Assembly (NCBI GenBank): GCA_030674185.1
Contig: JAPXFY010000018.1
Location: 42,010,432 to 42,074,431, forward strand
DNA from: Monoplex corrugatus
Taxonomy: Eukaryota; Mollusca; Gastropoda; Littorinimorpha; Ranellidae
DNA length: 64,000 bases
Reading direction: 5' to 3'
The position numbers and the translations under genes were made by a program. The notes below the pieces were generated by a model. It made no database searches and was not told the origin of the DNA. It saw only the letters and a program-made list of their open reading frames with translations. Shown in pieces: positions 48,901 to 64,000 of this stretch (positions are counted from its first letter, which is position 1; each line of letters starts with the position of its first letter).

Positions 48901-48943
48901 GACTTCACAGTCTGATATCTATTACTGAAGGTTTCACAGTCTG
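45918..48943. repeat. 3-kb minisatellite with 29/32/35-bp units
   Basis: The core CTATTACTGAAGGCTTCACA is followed by GTCTGATAT. Unit lengths are mainly 29, 32 and 35 bp. The right end (48419-48865) is a nearly uniform 35-bp array with GATAGGCCTATCTATTACTG; the left and middle are varied. Intergenic; no long open frame runs through. Confidence 0.97.
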
Positions 48944-50299
48944 TCAAATACATTGACATAGCTAGAAATGGATCACAGGACAGGTTTGGTACCAATTTTG
49001 CCTTGCATTCAGAATGCCATAATTTTGATGTGGAGTTTGTTTTTAAAGATGATGCTCATGAAGCACTGCTTAGATTCAGATGTATTGTGTTTCATAGATC
49101 CAAGATACAGACGTAGGAACCGACTGCTTAGGCTCATGCTTTGGCAACTGATGTACCTGGATAGATGTGATGGTGTGATGAAGTGTAGGCCTACTAGGAA
49201 ATCATATATGTATAAAGATGGGCACACAAATAATCTTATGGCAGCTCATATTAATTTTGTGCAAAATTACTTGGAGTACAATACAGAAGTGGTTTGGTAC
49301 CTTTAACCCTTTGACTCCCACACCCTATCCACCAGCTGCAAAAACTTAACTCTTTGACTCCCTCACCCTGTCCACCAGCTTCCTGCAAGAAGCTGATGGA
49401 TGGGCTGAGGGAGTCAACGAGTTAAGTTTCTGGTTTGCTGTCACTAATGATGATGCAGGATGCTAGTGGGTAGGGTGAGGGAGTCAAAGAGTTAATAGGT
49501 ACAAGAGGCTTACAAATTATTGTCTTCATCTTGTTGTGTATGGGAACTGTAAAACTGTCAGTAAATGAATTAATCACAGTAGAACATAAAAGCGTAGATA
49601 GATTGGGTTACACATATGTACTTTCAGTAATGGTGGTGATTCGAGGTTGTATAAGGGATTGCAGCTATTCGTTCACACATACATCTCTGTATTATTGAGT
49701 AACCAGTATTTATTTGATGATATTTAGAAACTCAGGATACAACAAACTCACAGAGAAACCTTTGTTTTATTCACGAGACAGGGTAAATACAATGACATCA
49801 TGTATTAAATCAGATAATAGTGTCTCATAAATGAAAGAAGCATGCATCTGTGGTTTTGTTGTGTTCTGATTTTTGTTACCTGTGGCAGTTACGTTGTTTT
49901 AGATTACATCTCCTTCAATAAGAGATTTATCAACTGCTCATGAAATAATTATGTAAAGAAAATGTTGATGTTTATTATATGACATTCATGTGCAATTGAA
50001 AACACATTTTTGTTGTGTGTCCATGGTAATTTTGTCATTCTTCAAATGAGTGGTAATGATACTTGTGTCATGACGATAAAGAAAAACGAAGAACAGATTC
50101 ATGTCATGATTGTGTTTATGTTCACTTTTTGAGCAGATGAAATGTGATAGTGAATGAAATAAAAGTGAACTGAAAACATATAACAGAGTCAGCTGTCTTT
50201 ACCAGTGAGAAAGAAAGATTAGTCAATCTATATTTCTCTATCCGACACTGATACTGATGTCCCAATCCAAGCATAAAGATTTTCTCATCTTTTCAGACA
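48944..50299. other. Intergenic, no gene recognised
   Basis: Contains MITE copy 6; otherwise AT-rich sequence. The open frame 48968-49306 has no recognisable motifs. Confidence 0.45.
49303..49495 (-). mobile_element. TTAA foldback MITE, copy 6
   Basis: TTAA on both sides; long arm right (TTGCTGTCACTAATGATGAT, diverged). Inner palindrome TTCCTGCAAGAAGCTG retained. Confidence 0.88.
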
Positions 50300-50900
50300 C
50301 CGTTTCTGGTCTGGAGGGGCTGATCGTACCATTAGCCACCCAGATCTTCTGAAATTCTTTGAACTCAATGTTGTTTTTTGTCTGAAAACTTGTTATAGTT
50401 GTTTTTCTCCTCTAAATGCTGATGGTCACAACATTGTTATTGCCTGGGTTCCTGATTAAGGTGGTAATCGAGACAGTGAATTAACTGACTTCCTTGCCAA
50501 GAGTGCTGAAACTTTACATACAAACTTACGTGAACAAATTCCGGCCAGAGGATTGGAACAACCAAAGTTTTCCAAATCCGCCCTGAACTTGGAACAGTTC
50601 TTCCAATCTGTTCTCTGGAACTGCAGAAAGGAGACAAAAAGGTTTTGTGCAGGGTACACACAAGTCACACATTCTACACTCGTTCCTTTAAAAGAAATGA
50701 AGGAACATCATGATGTACAACTTGTGATGAGCCATTAAGCATCAAACACCTTTACGTCATGCTGGAACCTGCATGAAGTAAGACATAAGCATTATACAGC
50801 AGACTCTTTAAAGATTCTGTTGAGATATTCCTCCAGACAATTTTCATCTTTTTACGATCATCTACACAGGAAAGATTTTTAAATACATTTTAGACTTGAA
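50300..50900 (+). pseudogene. LINE relic: RNase H-like and C-terminal region
   Basis: Frame from 50420 reads NIVIAWVPD, stop, GGNRDSELTDFLAKSAETLH, resembling the WVPxHxGxxGNexAD end of an RNase H domain in I/Jockey-type LINEs. Further on, in another frame, DEPLSIKHLYVMLEP resembles the zinc-knuckle region (CxxPLSIKHLLxxC). The Cys residues are lost, and stops and shifts are present. A dead copy. Confidence 0.55.
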
Positions 50901-51554
50901 AAGCTAATCCTGTTTGGTTTTTAACTGTTGTCTTTTTAATCAGACTTGGAGAACAGTTGTTTTTATTGTGGTGTTAGCCGTGAAATGGCCTTAGTGGTTG
51001 GCAGGGCTAGAAGCAAAACTCTCTCTCTGTCTCTCTCTCTCTCTCTGTTGTTTGTGTATGTGGTGGGGATGTAGATGGAGAGTAGACAATAAAATGGGTT
51101 GGTCGAATTACAAAGTGATTACTGACACACATTAGTGACACTAACAAAATCACTGATGACAAAAACAAAGTGATTACTGACACACATTTGTGACAATATC
51201 AAAATCACTGATGATAAACTCATGCCTTTAGGTGACCAGCTGATAACTTGAAAACAGTAGTTCACAGTTGAAATGAATGTCACTCATGTTACAAAGCTGC
51301 AGCATAATCAGCTCTGAGTGATCAAGCACGTCTTTGGTGAACCCTGTAGCACAATGTGCCACTGTTCTGAGCTAGAAGGCCACATTAAAGTACTGCCGTG
51401 CACTGCATGGTTCAGTTGGAATTCTGGTTAGGTGCTTGCATGAAAACACCTTCTCTTGTAATCAAAAGACATAATCTTTGTACCCTATATGCTGTATACA
51501 TGTAGGTCTAATTATACACATGCATATGGCTGAGAGATCTTTACTGAAAATTTT

Positions 51555-52006
51555 GGCATTGAAACACACACACACACACACACACCACACACACACACAA
51601 CACACAACACACACACACACACACACACATGCATATGGCTGAGTGATCTTTACTGACAAATTTGGCATTGAAACACACACACACATACACACACATACAC
51701 ACACACACGCATACACACACACACATGCATATGGCTGAGTGATCTTTACTGATAAATTTGGCATTGAAACACACACACACACACACATGCATATGGCTGA
51801 GTGATCTTTACTGATAAATTTGGCATTGAAACACACACACACACACACATACACACACACACACACAAACACATACACACACATGCATATGGCTGAGTGA
51901 TCTTTACTGATAAATTTGCAGTGAAACACACACACACATGCACACACATGCATATGGCTGAGTGATCTTTACTGACAAATTTGGCATTGAAACACACACA
52001 CACTCA

Positions 52007-52066
<60 letters not shown>
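51555..52066. repeat. Compound array: CA microsatellite plus a 45-bp unit, six copies
   Basis: Each unit is GCATATGGCTGAGTGATCTT, TACTGATAAATTTGGCATTG, AAACACAC, followed by a CA tract of variable length. Open frames here are artefacts of the repeat. Confidence 0.92.
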
Positions 52067-52067
<1 letters not shown>

Positions 52068-52608
52068 TTATTGTTGTTGCTATTGTTGTTTAAAGCCCAG
52101 CCGACTGCGTAGAGCCATATCAGGGCTATGACTGCTTCAAAACATACAAAACTTCAACAGGAAAAAAACAAAAGAAAAGAAAATTAAGTACACATATCAA
52201 TACATTCACGCACATAATCTAAGGATATGCCCCTGGATCACACAGGGGATATTTAAAAAACACACCTGAATACAAATATAAGCATACATAAGGACACCAA
52301 AACATATATAAAAACGGACATAAATTACCTAAAAGTGCTTCTGCATATCTCACCTCCCTAGAGCCAAAAATGCACTTAATACATGTACCCAATTATCAAT
52401 CCTAAGAAAGAGTATGTAAGACTTAATCGAACACATACAGATGAATGGACCATTAAGGCAGAAAATGATAGGTAGAAATGACAGAAAGCAAAGGGACAAG
52501 ACAGAAACAAAGAGAGTGACAGAGAAGAGGAAATTTCTAGCACAGAATTTCCAGAGGGTTGGAATATTATTTATACTGAAAGAGGCCTCGGCATCCCTAC
52601 AGGGGAAA
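52066..52608 (-). repeat. Repeat family D, longest copy
   Basis: In the complement it runs from CCTCTTTCAGTATAAATAAT to a 3' end with ATGGCTCTACGCAGTCGGCT followed by an AAC/AAT-type tail. That end suggests a LINE- or SINE-derived 3' part. A CA microsatellite array abuts the tail. Confidence 0.8.
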
Positions 52609-53124
52609 CACACACACACTATCAAACAAACAAGCTCTACATGTGCAGACAATCACACCTGCACACATACACCAACAAAGTGTTTAATCTCAAAATAATC
52701 CACATGGATAAGAAGAAATGAAAACCTTCCTCTTCAGCAGAAACAAGGTAATGTAGATCACCTGAAACGGTGACTACTACATTCAGCAGGGCATTATGAA
52801 GTAGCTGGAAAGATGCCATATCACTCATTTTTGTGCAAAGGTGTAACTTCCTTTTTGTTTTGTTGTTTTGTTTTGTTTTGTTTTTAATGCACAGGATCCC
52901 ACGTTCAGGTCACAGAGGCATATCGAATGATAGCAAGTCACCAAGTTTGTCTCTGCTGTGTATGAACCTACTCCCAATGTAAGCACACACACACATATAA
53001 ATATTCTTTTACAATACAACTCTCTATGCTGAATTTCACCATCCAATCCAGTCAGTGTTGTTACTGTCAACTGCAATGTTTCAGTTCTATTGCCTTTATC
53101 TTTCGTCTTCAGCAACATCTAAAT

Positions 53125-54310
53125 TCGGGGTTTCTTTTGACTCTTATCAATTCTTGTAACTCACCAGTCGCCGTGGTGTAGTGGTTAACACGACGGACCA
53201 CCGACAGGAAGGTTGTGGTTTGAATCCCATCAGTACCTTCAAAAATCATTGAGGGATTTTTCGGCTCTAACCGGCTCGTACCCAGAGTTGGGCGTGCTAT
53301 GGGGTCATTGGGAAGACTGGAACCACACAGTCGAGTCTCATCCACTTTGCAGATGCGTCATTGAGGGTGTTGTTCAAATCTTCTGACCAACACCACAGGT
53401 ATCTGTATCTCTCGGGCCTGGTTGACACCAGGATATGTTATAATAGTAAGCATAGACTACAAACCCTGTCACGCAGTCTCAATCCTAGATGGAACTCCAT
53501 AGCATCATGATTACCATCCTCATCCACATCATCATCATTGAATAATAAAAACTGTTTCAGCTTCTGTGGCCATTAAAGTGGCGTAGAAAATGGAACGGGG
53601 AAAAAAAATTGAGCACAAAGGTAACCTCCCTGAGTGCAATGATCCTAAAAAAAAAAATTCTTGTAACTCTCTGCTTTGTGACTTGGGTGCTTCTGCCACA
53701 TGTTTCCAGCATATTAAAACTTCTGCGGCCTCTTCTGTCCTTCATAAAAACAGACATGATCATGTCACTCCCTTGCTTCACTTTCTCCACTTGTTTTCTG
53801 TTTCTCAAAAAAATTCATACAAAATCAATACATTATAGTTTATACTACAAGTGTATCAGTGGTATTACACCCACTTATCTGTGTGACCACCTCCAAATTC
53901 ATACCCTGACCCACCTCTTTATTCTTCTTGTTCACAAATTCCTCAATACAAGCATTCCACATTTGGTCACCACTCGTTTTTTTGTGTCTGGTCCATACAA
54001 CCGGAATAACCTTCCCCTTTCTCTTCAACAGTCACATACCCCGTCTTCCTGTGAGTCTAACTTGAAGATATACCAGTACCTTTTTGTCCCCTAGTGATTT
54101 TCCCTTCTTCATGCTCACCCCTTTGTCCCACTCCCCTTCTGTCCTCCCTCTATCAGTATGCATAAAGACTTTTCATTGTGAATTAATGTTTTAATGAGAT
54201 GAGAATGTGTGTTTAGAGTTGATTTGTATATCAACATTTGGCACTTTATAAAAATTATCATCATAATCATCATTATTACTATTATATTAGTAGTAGCAGC
54301 AGTAGTAGTA
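53125..54310 (+). pseudogene. LINE relic (C-terminal RT region and 3' tail), split by a SINE
   Basis: Translation across the excised SINE (53163-53669 minus one duplication) gives LLTLINSCNSLL, then HVTPLLH, SYKINTL, YKCISGITPTYLCDHL, TRFFVSGPYNRNNLPLSLQ and CESNLKIYQYLF, in more than one frame and with stops. This matches the order of the end of CR1/L2 ORF2, as in the intact copy at 28711. It is followed by a 3' UTR ending GCACTTTATAAAAATTATCATC and ATT-type simple repeats near 54250-54325. Confidence 0.75.
53163..53655 (+). mobile_element. tRNA-derived SINE, family A, with 14-bp target duplication
   Basis: Head with Pol III boxes: A-like GTGGTGTAGTGGTTAACA and B-like GGTTGTGGTTTGAATCCC. 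The body ends in a poly(A)-like tail at 53645-53657. Flanked by perfect AATTCTTGTAACTC at 53149-53162 and 53656-53669 (the final As of the tail overlap the duplication). It is inserted in a LINE relic. Confidence 0.88.
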
Positions 54311-54974
54311 GTAGCAGTAGTAGTATGTGTGAATGAACAAGATCTGATTGGTAATTCATGACTCCTGAAAAGACCATACTACTGACCTAATTTGGTAAAA
54401 AATCTCCTCTGAAAACAACTAAGAAATTTTTAGAGCATTTAATCATTCACATACATACAGAGACAACGGCTTGTGCAAACACACACACACACACACGCAC
54501 ACACACACACCACGCACACGCACACACACACACACACACACCACACACACACACCAAGTCAATTATGAATATTTTTCAATGAACAAATGCAAACAAACAA
54601 AAACATGTCGCTTATGACTTGCCACTAATCTATTTTTGATGATCATTAAACATTTCTTCTTGGTGATAATGACCCTAAAATATATAGGTTTTGATACACA
54701 TTATGCAGTTTCCAGGCGTTTATTGTTCAAAATGAAAATATATCACAAGAGTGTAAAACTCTTACTTTGAAAATACCTGGGCTATCTGAGGGCAGATTTT
54801 AATCAAATTTCATCTTACTCTGCAATTTAATATAAAGCTTTCAGAGGTCAAGGTCTCAACTCTGCATAACATCTTCACAAATGTTAGCAAATATTTCTAA
54901 CAGATTTTGACCAAATTTGGGCCACATATCCAATCTAGTGCATAGCCCTAAATGCATATAAGATTCAAATAAAT

Positions 54975-55145
54975 TTGGTTCATTGGGTCAATACTTCTGA
55001 CCAGCACTACACTGTCTGTGTATCTCAGGCCTGATTGATGCCAGGATATATCATAAAATTACGCATACAGTACATCCCTATCACATAAGCTCAATCCCAA
55101 ACAAAATTTCATGACATCATGACCATCATCCTCATTCTCACAGCA
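54975..55145 (+). mobile_element. SINE family A, 3' fragment
   Basis: Shares with 53390-53540 the order CTTCTGACCA, TGTATCTC, GGCCTG, CCAGGATAT, CTCAATCC and CATCATGA then CCATC-CTC. The tRNA head is absent. Confidence 0.75.
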
Positions 55146-55599
55146 TGACAAAAAATGTCCAAAACTCTGGGCCCTACATGTCCTGCTCTCATGGTAATCG
55201 CAGTTTCAGCAGATTTGAAGGTGTGTTGGAGAGCCACAGTGAGCGACATCATGGTAGCAACATAGGAACTACAAAAGATGGTGTAGCAATCAAAAACCCA
55301 ATTTTTCTTTAATCTGGTAAATAGTCCTAGATGTTGATGCATCTTGGACTAAATACTTTAGAACCAGAAAAAACACAAAAAACAATAAAAGAATGCATAC
55401 ATAATACAACCACACAAGACAGGCGCAAATTTTCGGCCAACTCTCCTTTGTTAAGCGTAAGATCACAAACACCAAATACAAAAATTAGGAGAAAAAGACT
55501 GAAACTTCCCTGCTGCTTCGTCCAGTGTAAGAAAAAGATTTGAGAATTTAATTTTTATTTGGAACTTATACTAGTTATAGATCTTAATAAATGTGGTCC

Positions 55600-55765
55600 A
55601 ATATTTGGTTTGCTGAGGTGTGGCAGTAATGGATAATTGTCGGACTTCTAATCAAAGATTCTAGGTTTGAGTCACCTAGACGCCTCTGCTTGGTGGATAA
55701 ATGGTGTAGATTTTTCTGATCTTTCAGGTCAATATGTGTGCAAGACTGCAAGGGCCTGTTCATAT
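55600..55765 (+). mobile_element. SINE family B-like head
   Basis: Box A-like GTGTGGCAGTAATGG and box B-like TTCTAGGTTTGAGTC, then TTTTTCTGATCTTTCAGGTCAATAT as in the 13010 copy (TCTGTCAGGGCAATAT). The downstream body is interrupted by other repeats and by MITE copy 7. Confidence 0.6.
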
Positions 55766-55767
55766 TG

Positions 55768-55815
55768 CTTATAGCCCAGCCGACTACTAGAGCCATATCA
55801 GGGCTGCAAGAGCCT
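55768..55815 (-). repeat. Repeat family D 3' end fragment
   Basis: Reads TATAGCCCAGCCGACTACTA then GAGCCATATCAGGGC, the same terminal sequence as 52095-52130. Confidence 0.65.
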
Positions 55816-55865
55816 AAACTCCTTCCATGCGTTTATATGCACATACAGAATGTCAACTATGTATG

Positions 55866-56047
55866 TTAACCATTTACTCCCGCACTCTGCCCACCAGCAT
55901 CCTGCATTGCCAACCATACTAGCAAAGAAAAAGTTGACCCTTCGACTCCCTCACCCCATCCACCAGTTTCCTGCAGGAAGCTGGTGGATGGGGTAAGGGA
56001 GTCAAATGGTTAAGTTTTTGCAGTTGGTGGATAAGTCAAAGGGTTAA
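55866..56047 (+). mobile_element. TTAA foldback MITE, copy 7
   Basis: TTAA on both sides; inner palindrome intact; a short deletion in the right outer arm. The flanks read ATG|TTAA|AGATCCTGTAA, matching the family B SINE around its TTAA. Confidence 0.88.
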
Positions 56048-56079
56048 AGATCCTGTAATAATGCCAGTGGTTGGTTTAT

Positions 56080-56275
56080 GCTTATTTTTAGGAAAACATG
56101 AAAACACATGGCATGCACACCAACCAAAGTTACAGTCACAGAGTAACAACATATTGGAATGTGCTCAGCTCCCCTAATTGCTCAAGTTCTCTACTACCAC
56201 TAGAAAGTATGACTGACATCTGTAATGGGCAGTGAGTTCAAATGAGTTTGGAAAATGATGCTTTGTAAGAACAAT
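56080..56275. repeat. Repeat family E copy
   Basis: Shares GAAAACATGAAAA, TGCACACCAACCAAAG, TGCTCAAGTTCTC and CCACTAGAAAGT with 63120-63300. May be the far body of a SINE interrupted by MITE copy 7. Confidence 0.55.
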
Positions 56276-56999
56276 AATAATGATAATAATGATAGTAGTA
56301 ATAATAAAACATTACAATGATTATAATAATCACAATAGTAACAGTACCGGGTAATATTAAATTAATATCAATATTAACATTAAATGTTTCACATTGTAAT
56401 TAAACTTAAAGGTTATGTCTGCTATTTCTGAGCGATCTGAATCAAATTGGATCTGTACATTTGATACTCTTGAGAGGAAAAAAACACTAAAAAGATTTTT
56501 TTTTTTTTAATTATTGAGACCTGCAGAGCGAAACATATTCCACAATACCACTAATGGGCTCATGAGGGGTGATTCTTAGTAGATATCAGAATTATGTTTT
56601 GTTTTTGTTTTCCCTCAATCTCATTATATTATTGTTACTGCTATTATGTTTTTGTTTTTCTCTTGTCTTAGTCTTTGCTTTTGTGTTTATTTACCTGGTT
56701 GGTTGGTTTGTATTGCCTTGGTTTTTCGTCTCATGTGTTGTATGCATTATTGATTTGACCTTTTTTTTTTTTTTATCCTTTTTGTTATCTTCATCACCAT
56801 TATTATTATCTCTTACTATGATTATTATTTTCATTATAGGCTAATTGTAATTGTCGTTAGGCCTGTTATCACATCATCACCATTGTTACTTACTATCATA
56901 ATGAATCATTATCATCTAACCTGTTTATAAATATCTCATGCAATGGTCTACGTGTTACTTTTCACGTTATCTATGCACGTGTCCTGAGTAATCTTTTAA

Positions 57000-57759
57000 G
57001 GAATGACAACACCGGAAAAGAAAATCTGAAGCAGAATTCGGTCAGAACTATAATACCCACAAACAGTAACAATCGTTACACTTGCATAGAGGGGTCAACG
57101 ACAAGTGATCTTGTTAAGTCGGCAGGGTTCACAAACTGCAAAATCCGTCTAAGACCTTGAACTATGAATGTTTTGCTTTACGTCGTCTCAGGCAACTTAA
57201 CTGCAACACCATTGGTCACAATCGAGGGCGTCGTTCGTTATGAATATGTATATTTGAATCGTCTCTAGGCGCCGTGTTTACATTTTTTCCATAGCCCTAA
57301 ATGAAAATATTGACCTGGTCAGTGACTACAGACTTGAAATACATAGTGTACGCCAGTGCTACTGCACACAGTCTGATTATAATTGACGCAATAGTTAATA
57401 CTTGCACGCCAAATAGCAGCTCTAGGCTTCCCGTGACGCAAGTGGACTGGAAGCAAGCCAGCCAATCGAAAGCATCGTCTCATTGTGGCCATGTCTCACG
57501 CCATAATATTGTCATTGACTCAGACTGGTACCATAACACTACGGGCTGACGTCTGGTGCGAAATTTAGCAAATTTAATCTACAAATTGAGTTGTCGAACG
57601 TCAAGAATACACATTGATTTCAGTGCGATAGTAGGAGAGAATAGTGGGCGTCCCAGGGTTTAGAGCAGACGTCTTCTAGATCTAGTTCAGTTATCTTTTG
57701 ACGTCTACACAGCGTGAGCGTCGATAGTAAATACCAGTTGGCCTAATAGACCACTTTCG
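57000..57759 (+). promoter_or_regulatory. Probable PNPLA8 promoter and 5' untranslated exon
   Basis: CpG dinucleotides are denser here than in the flanks. CCAAT-type boxes occur near 57211 (ATTGG) and 57460 (CCAAT). A strong donor, TTTCG|GTAAGT at 57759/57760, would close an untranslated exon and splice to 58194 or 58267. No start site can be fixed from sequence alone. Confidence 0.4.
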
Positions 57760-58266
57760 GTAAGTCAGTGTATTGTTATTTGTATCCGATCCATTAGGCC
57801 TACAAATTGTTTTGGATACATTTTTGTTTGTTTGTTTCGCATTTTATTTTTACTTACTGAAGGTTTTCTCGGGTTTTGCTGTAGGGGTTTGTCGAATAGT
57901 TTCTGCTTGTGGTTTTTCAGTTTTGGCCTAGATCATGTAGATGTCTAGTCAGTGTGTCAGTGGATCAGGCTCTTGGCAGTGTCTTTTTATGATTTTTTTT
58001 ATTCATTCACTAGAGTTTTTCTCAGCTTTATTCAGAGTACATATTAAATAGGGAATGTTGCGAATAACATTTGAACTCCACCAGCAAGTTGACAAGTTCA
58101 CTGTATAAGGTCACTGGTTTTTCTTTCTTGTTGCTACAACCCACTGCCGCTATAATGAACACATTTCTGTCTCCCTTGAATTTTATTGTGCAGAGTTGGA
58201 ACAGATGATGGAACTGAGTGTTCAGTGGTTACATGTTTGAGTAAGACCATTGCTTTCTGTTTGCAG
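57760..58266 (+). other. Putative PNPLA8 5' UTR intron
   Basis: Lies between the GTAAGT donor at 57760 and the alternative acceptors ending 58193 and 58266. AT-rich; no other feature seen. Confidence 0.4.
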
Positions 58267-58269
58267 GAA

Positions 58270-62955
<4,686 letters not shown>

Positions 62956-63119
62956 GTAAGCGTGAATTCTTTTATCTTATTTTCATGTTGTGATTATGTG
63001 ATTTCTGTTTATTTTCAGTTTATTCATTTCCAATCTCCCTGGTCAACATGTGTGCAGACTTGCCAATGTCTAAACATTTCTGAATATTTATTATATCATG
63101 TTAGTTATGTCAGTTGCTG

Positions 63120-63305
63120 GCTTATGGAAAATGAAAAGAACCAGCATCCGTGCCCACCAAAGATACAAACCTTGGAATCACATAAGGGAATATAATTAGC
63201 TTGTCTAACAGCTCAAGTTCTCCGAACTCCACTAAAAAGTCTGATAGGTGGTGTGCCATGAATCCAGACGAGTCTGGAGAATAGCACTACGCACAGGAGA
63301 AAATT
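63120..63305. repeat. Repeat family E copy
   Basis: Contains GAAAATGAAAAGAACC, GCCCACCAAAGATAC, AGCTCAAGTTCTCC and CCACTAAAAAGT, in the same order as 56080-56275. Confidence 0.55.
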
Positions 63306-63336
63306 GAAAATGGGGACTTAGAGGCAGAGATTTTCC

Positions 63337-63512
63337 TTAACCCTTTGACTCCCACACCATATCCACCAACTGCAAAAACTTAACCCTTTGACTCCCTCAC
63401 CCTAACCACCAGCTTCCTGCAGGAAGCTGGTGGATAGGGTGTGGGAATCAAAGGGTTAAGTTTCTGCTTTGCTAGCATGGTTGGCAATGTAGGATGCTGG
63501 TGGACAGGGTGT
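63337..63512 (-). mobile_element. TTAA foldback MITE, copy 8
   Basis: Left TTAA present, inner palindrome intact (CAGCTTCCTGCAGGAAGCTG), long arm right. The right terminus has diverged to GGTGTAGAAAATT, so the right TTAA is lost. Lies in a PNPLA8 intron. Confidence 0.85.
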
Positions 63513-64000
63513 AGAAAATTGGTGTAGAAAAAAACAACTGTAGAACTGCACAGGAAAACAAAGAAATATCAAGTCTCACAAAAAAACTGTTTGTTATGAA
63601 TAGAATATTCATATGGATTTCTTGGTTGTTTTTATTTCAAATTTTACTTGAGAGTTGTAGGCCTACAAAGTTATTATTGAATGTAGTCTTTTTTCTCTCA
63701 TGTATTGTATGGTTGAAATTATTAATTTGCTTGTGAATGTATGGATGAAATTATTAATTTGCTTGTGAACGAGTTAATTTTGAAAAAAGTTTGGTCTTAG
63801 ATCTGATCAATCTGGACTTAATCATCTAATTTTCAGATGTTATGGTTTGTTTTCAGAGTCACTGTAATGGTCTAGACTGGCAAACTCTGCCTAGTAAGGT
63901 AGTAAAAGGATGCAACTGTTTCATGTTGTTTACATGTAAGCTAGCATCCACCTCAAAGGTCTTTGACCGAGAGATAAACATGAATACTGTCCATTCTTCT

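Larger units (their letters stand above)
62956..64000 (+). other. PNPLA8 intron running off the window
   Basis: Holds repeat E (63120-63305) and MITE copy 8. A frame after the CAG at 63855 was examined for the expected DGGxxxNNP exon and does not encode it. Confidence 0.6.

Noticed and set aside
45918..48943. Regular direct repeats that could be mistaken for a CRISPR array
   Set aside because: There are no unique spacers; units abut directly and vary in length. The window is a eukaryotic genome.
57301..57549. 82-codon frame upstream of PNPLA8
   Set aside because: No similarity recognised. It lies in the CpG-richer stretch that more likely contains the promoter.
58186..58269. Upstream extension of the PNPLA8 frame
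   Set aside because: It begins at TTG, not ATG, and spans two acceptor candidates; the first true in-frame ATG is at 58270.
63855..63960. Candidate next PNPLA8 exon after TTTTCAG
   Set aside because: The translation does not contain the expected DGG and NNP motifs.

Overview
The window is nuclear DNA from an animal, most likely a marine gastropod and probably a caenogastropod. This is inferred from intron-rich genes of animal type, AT-rich non-coding sequence full of CA/GT and CT microsatellites, and a tRNA-derived SINE whose body (GTTAAAGATCCTGTAA then AACATACCCAG) I associate with caenogastropod genomes. No species is claimed.

Two protein-coding genes lie on the + strand, one after the other, and both run off the window. 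The first (344-34188) is DENND6, a DENN-domain guanine-nucleotide exchange factor for Rab14. Seventeen exons with consistent splice phases can be read; they give 461 codons plus a stop. Only the N-terminal part of the longin/uDENN region is missing, to the left. The second (58270-62955, continuing right) is PNPLA8, calcium-independent phospholipase A2 gamma. Five exons give 525 codons, including a basic N-terminus that could target mitochondria, the GGGxRG oxyanion motif and the GVSTG nucleophile. The catalytic Asp region (DGG) lies past the right edge. The two genes act in unrelated processes (endosomal recycling; mitochondrial and peroxisomal phospholipid turnover), and nothing here suggests they work together.

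Most of the rest is a dense, layered set of mobile elements and tandem arrays. They include: eight copies of a TTAA-flanked foldback MITE; two further TTAA elements with short inverted ends, one with a decayed piggyBac-like N-terminus; a 1000-bp TA-flanked element; an 892-bp element with a 6-bp target duplication; a 205-bp MITE inside a minisatellite; a 502-bp foldback with long arms; a 5'-truncated CR1/L2-like LINE with an open reverse transcriptase frame, antisense in a DENND6 intron; two decayed LINE relics; and at least four SINE or short repeat families. Several insertions interrupt repeats whose uninterrupted sister copies are also in the window, so the pre-insertion site can be read directly.

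Layout: 1-34188, DENND6 with repeat-filled introns, including two unrelated 56-bp minisatellites; 34189-57000, DENND6 3' flank and intergenic DNA, with a 3-kb 29/32/35-bp minisatellite at 45918-48943 and relics of LINEs and SINEs; 57000-57759, a CpG-richer stretch that is probably the PNPLA8 promoter and first untranslated exon; 58194-62955, PNPLA8 exons; 62956-64000, PNPLA8 intron with another MITE. No rRNA, functional tRNA or CRISPR array was found.
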